Shown: piece after piece, positions 63,964 through 64,000 of the stretch
Layout of the letters: each line of letters opens with the position of its first letter
Numbering within the stretch: position 1 is the stretch's first letter
Source of the DNA: Ceratobasidium sp. AG-K
Lineage: Eukaryota > Basidiomycota > Agaricomycetes > Cantharellales > Ceratobasidiaceae
Length of the DNA stretch: 64,000 nucleotides
Direction: 5' to 3'
Assembly: GCA_037039685.1 (NCBI GenBank)
Contig: JAWNGF010000001.1
Span: 7,626,001 to 7,690,000, forward strand
Translations under genes and position numbers: made by a program
The notes under the pieces: generated by a model
Seen by the model: the letters and a program-made list of their open reading frames with translations, nothing else
Told to the model about the DNA's origin: nothing
The model's database searches: none

Positions 63964-64000
63964 AGGAGCAACTAATTGGCTACATGACATAGATGAATTC

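Larger units (their letters stand above)
52748..64000 (+). mobile_element. Chromovirus A second copy (A2), carrying three nested insertions, 3' part beyond window
   Basis: 5' LTR 52748-53163, leader 53164-53464, then chromovirus B (53465-60691). The leader resumes at 60692 and is cut by an inverted solo LTR (60966-61423). Leader ORFs and gag follow to 62694, then the 62695-63963 element; gag resumes at 63964-64000 (NWLHDIDEF). Older than A judging by divergence and CpG loss. The 3' LTR is not in the window. Confidence 0.9.

Overview
The window is nuclear DNA of a filamentous fungus, most likely a basidiomycete of the class Agaricomycetes. The genes have many short introns of about 45-60 nt with GTRNGT..YAG ends. 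Recognisable products are typical of mushroom-forming and Rhizoctonia-like fungi: GH5_12 sterylglucosidase-like enzymes, a PAN1 homologue, multi-intron P450s, a GH16 beta-glucanase, a secreted cyanovirin-N protein, WD40 repeats with the basidiomycete C-terminal tail, a GDSGS trypsin-like family, and a Crinkler-type REase-kinase protein. Assignment to Rhizoctonia/Ceratobasidiaceae is inference.

Layout. 1-12 kb is host gene space: an unknown Pro/Ser-rich protein (runs off the left edge), GH5_12 copy 1, mitochondrial ISA2, GH5_12 copy 2 (one frameshift), and a frameshifted GDSGS-family gene. 12.9-23 kb is a pile of transposons: a truncated chromovirus (LTR plus gag), a G-rich minisatellite, a duplicated block with internal inverted repeats, a decayed Ty1/Copia element, and then a Penelope-like retroelement (PLE). 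The PLE has a single 1109-codon ORF, no GIY-YIG endonuclease, a hammerhead ribozyme near its 3' end, and telomere-like TTAGG tracts at both junctions. The 15-unit (TTAGG)n array at 22971-23045 supplies the stop codon of a PAN1 gene whose C-terminus is missing. This looks like a former chromosome end joined to a broken gene.

25.9-44.5 kb is host space again: an apparently intact P450, a P450 pseudogene split into two parts around an intact GPI-type GH16 gene, a WD40 pseudogene, a 1.24-kb inverted duplication carrying two identical cyanovirin-N genes, and the Crinkler-type gene. 44.6-64 kb is a nest of LTR retrotransposons that can be peeled apart by 5-bp target duplications. An unknown ORF was hit by chromovirus A, by a solo LTR and by a second A copy (A2). 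A2 was in turn hit by chromovirus B, an inverted solo LTR and a 1.27-kb TGTTATGG..CCATAACA element.

Two expression features recur in the two chromovirus families. Each has a 12-nt self-complementarity between the start of the predicted RNA and the site just after the 5' LTR (Tf1-like self-priming). Each has a GGGAAAA slippery heptamer 5 nt before a stem-loop at the gag end, with pol in the -1 frame. Several ORFs carry premature stops, many in contexts that fit CpG to TpG decay.
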